Shown here: positions 62,959 through 64,000 of the stretch, one piece after another
How the letters are laid out: each line of letters begins with the position of its first letter
How positions within the stretch are numbered: position 1 is the stretch's first letter
NCBI RefSeq assembly: GCF_000720635.1
Contig: NZ_JOCF01000037.1
Coordinates: 1-64,000 of the forward strand
Length of the DNA stretch: 64,000 nucleotides
Origin: Streptomyces sp. NRRL WC-3742
GTDB lineage: Bacteria; Actinomycetota; Actinomycetes; Streptomycetales; Streptomycetaceae
Reading direction: 5' to 3'
The notes under the pieces: generated by a model
What the model was told of the DNA's origin: nothing
What the model saw: the letters and a program-made list of their open reading frames with translations, nothing else
The model's database searches: none
Program-made: the position numbers and the translations under genes

Positions 62959-63465
62959 TCAGACCACCCCCCGCAGGTGGTCGACCAGGGCGGCACCCCG
63001 CGCCCTGTTGACGACCGCCACCAGGTCGATCCGCACGCCCCCGGGCGGGGCGGGCGGCCACCGCGGGTCGGCCGGCCCGGGGTCGTACCCGGGCCCGGCC
63101 AGCCGGGCGAAGTGCCCAGGCCAGCGTTCGGCGAGCCAGCGCTCGGCCAGGCGGCGCAGCCGGGCGGCCTTGGCCCGGTCGATGGCCTCGCCCGGCTGTT
63201 GGAAGCCCCGCTCGGAGCGGGTCTTCACCTCGCAGACCGCGACGGTGTCGCCGTCGAGGGCGACGATGTCCAGCTCGCCCTCGGCGCAGCGCCAGTTGCG
63301 GTCCAGGATGCGCAGCCCGTCCTCGGTGAGGCGGCGGGCTGCGACCCGCTCCCCGTAGCGGCCGAGCGCGAGGGTGTTGGAGACGCCGGTCCGGACGGCG
63401 TCTGTGGTGTCCGCGGTGTCTGCGGTGTCTGCGGTCTTCTCGATGGTGTTCTGCACGGTGACCAC
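62959..63465 (-). CDS. yraN: YraN/UPF0102 nuclease-fold protein
   Basis: A 168-residue protein of the UPF0102 family, which has a restriction-endonuclease-like fold. Conserved parts are [38 protein letters not shown] and [19 protein letters not shown], with acidic and lysine residues in the E-x-D...E-x-K arrangement. The N-terminus has a short TAD repeat. It is the first gene of the yraN-comM-dprA operon. Confidence 0.9.
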   Translation of the reverse strand: MVTVQNTIEKTADTADTADTTDAVRTGVSNTLALGRYGERVAARRLTEDGLRILDRNWRCAEGELDIVALDGDTVAVCEVKTRSERGFQQPGEAIDRAKAARLRRLAERWLAERWPGHFARLAGPGYDPGPADPRWPPAPPGGVRIDLVAVVNRARGAALVDHLRGVV

Positions 63466-63554
63466 CTCCGCGGAGGAGGCTGCACCGTGGTGCGCGCCGG
63501 AGCAGGGAATTACCGCTTCCCTGTGGATAACTCGGGCGCGTTGATATTGCTATT

Positions 63555-63568
63555 CACCCTCAGGGGTG
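63555..63568 (-). terminator. Short hairpin after DUF2469 gene
   Basis: CACCC-TCAG-GGGTG lies 65 bp downstream of the DUF2469 stop; weak but correctly placed. The remaining 63466-63633 is the yraN upstream region and shows nothing else convincing. Confidence 0.4.
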
Positions 63569-63633
63569 ACAGGCCCTCCAGAGGCCGAATTCCGCTGGAC
63601 AACGCGGCCGGATGTGGTTCAACGTCGGCGGCG

Positions 63634-63960
63634 TCAGTTCCCGAAGCCGGACTCGTCCGAGGGCAGCTCCAGGTCGCTCTTCGCGAGTTCCTCGATGTTC
63701 ACGTCCTTGAAGGTCAGCACCCGGACCTTGCGGACGAACCGGGCAGGCCGGTACATGTCCCAGACCCACGCATCCGCCATCGACACCTCGAAGAACACCT
63801 CGCCCTGGACCGAGTGCACCTGCAGCTCGTAGTCGTTGGTGAGGTAGAACCGTCGCTCGGTCTCGATCACGTACTTGAACAGGCCGACGACGTCCCGGTA
63901 CTCCCGGTAAAGCTTGAGCTCCATCTCGGTCTCGTACTTCTCGAGATCTTCGGCACTCAT
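63634..63960 (-). CDS. Conserved DUF2469 protein
   Basis: A 108-residue protein starting MSAEDLEKYETEMELKLYRE, strongly conserved in actinobacteria beside yraN. It is acidic and probably cytoplasmic (VHSVQGEVFFEVSMADAWVW). Function unknown. Confidence 0.9.
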   Translation of the reverse strand: MSAEDLEKYETEMELKLYREYRDVVGLFKYVIETERRFYLTNDYELQVHSVQGEVFFEVSMADAWVWDMYRPARFVRKVRVLTFKDVNIEELAKSDLELPSDESGFGN

Positions 63961-64000
63961 CCAGGCGTCCCCTCAACTCGTCAACGTCCACCCATTGTGG

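Overview
The window is high-GC actinobacterial chromosome, almost certainly from a streptomycete (Streptomyces or Kitasatospora). The evidence is the gene order rlmN, cdsA, frr, pyrH, tsf, rpsB, whiG, dprA, comM/yifB, yraN, DUF2469, the developmental sigma factor WhiG, XRE/DUF397 regulator pairs, WhiB-like proteins and two leucine TTA codons. Nearly all core genes lie on the minus strand. I see no rRNA, tRNA or CRISPR array.

Positions 1-17800 hold a polyamine/omega-amino-acid utilisation region: an mmsA-type semialdehyde dehydrogenase, an FAD amine oxidase, a complete PotABCD-type ABC importer, two aminobutyraldehyde-type dehydrogenases, two class-III aminotransferases, and PucR- and Lrp-family regulators. 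Together they could import putrescine or spermidine and convert it through aminoaldehyde and GABA-like intermediates to central metabolism. Positions 17950-29140 hold an ABC exporter pair and the conserved housekeeping block (rlmN, cdsA, frr, pyrH, tsf, rpsB), then an M23-like peptidase, a TetR regulator and whiG. dprA and the 3' part of comM follow.

The main discovery is a ~31 kb integrative element (30877-61863) inserted inside comM/yifB. The two comM pieces are at 30312-30882 and 61864-62957. The only sequence shared by the two junctions is the 6-bp core GCCAGG, and joining across it restores an uninterrupted 554-codon comM frame. The predicted circular junction has 9-bp inverted arms around that core. 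From left to right the element carries: unknown left-end genes including a diverged tandem pair (31166-32983); an XRE/DUF397/ATPase regulatory set (33333-35147); a cargo operon of two unknown proteins, a dTMP-kinase-like kinase, an ATP-grasp enzyme and a radical SAM protein, followed by a Nudix hydrolase (35141-40456); a leftward conjugation operon with an FtsK/TraB-like translocase and Spd-like membrane proteins (49338-40525); a GntR/UTRA regulator and a UTRA-only paralogue; a replication module (Zn-ribbon initiator/loader-like protein and DnaB helicase); and a rightward operon of four tyrosine-recombinase-family proteins ending with a TnpC-like DNA-binding protein (54041-61826).

Nearly identical inverted operator/promoter regions lie before the transfer operon (49453-49527) and before the recombinase operon (53834-53918). 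This suggests that one GntR regulator controls both transfer and integration/excision. The recombinase set resembles Tn554-type TnpA/TnpB/TnpC systems, but is expanded by a 940-residue protein with three tandem N-terminal modules and by a truncated, tyrosine-less paralogue. Combined with streptomycete FtsK-type conjugation and a DnaB-based replication module, it looks like an unusual or undescribed class of integrative conjugative element. All functions are inferred from sequence reading, without database searches.
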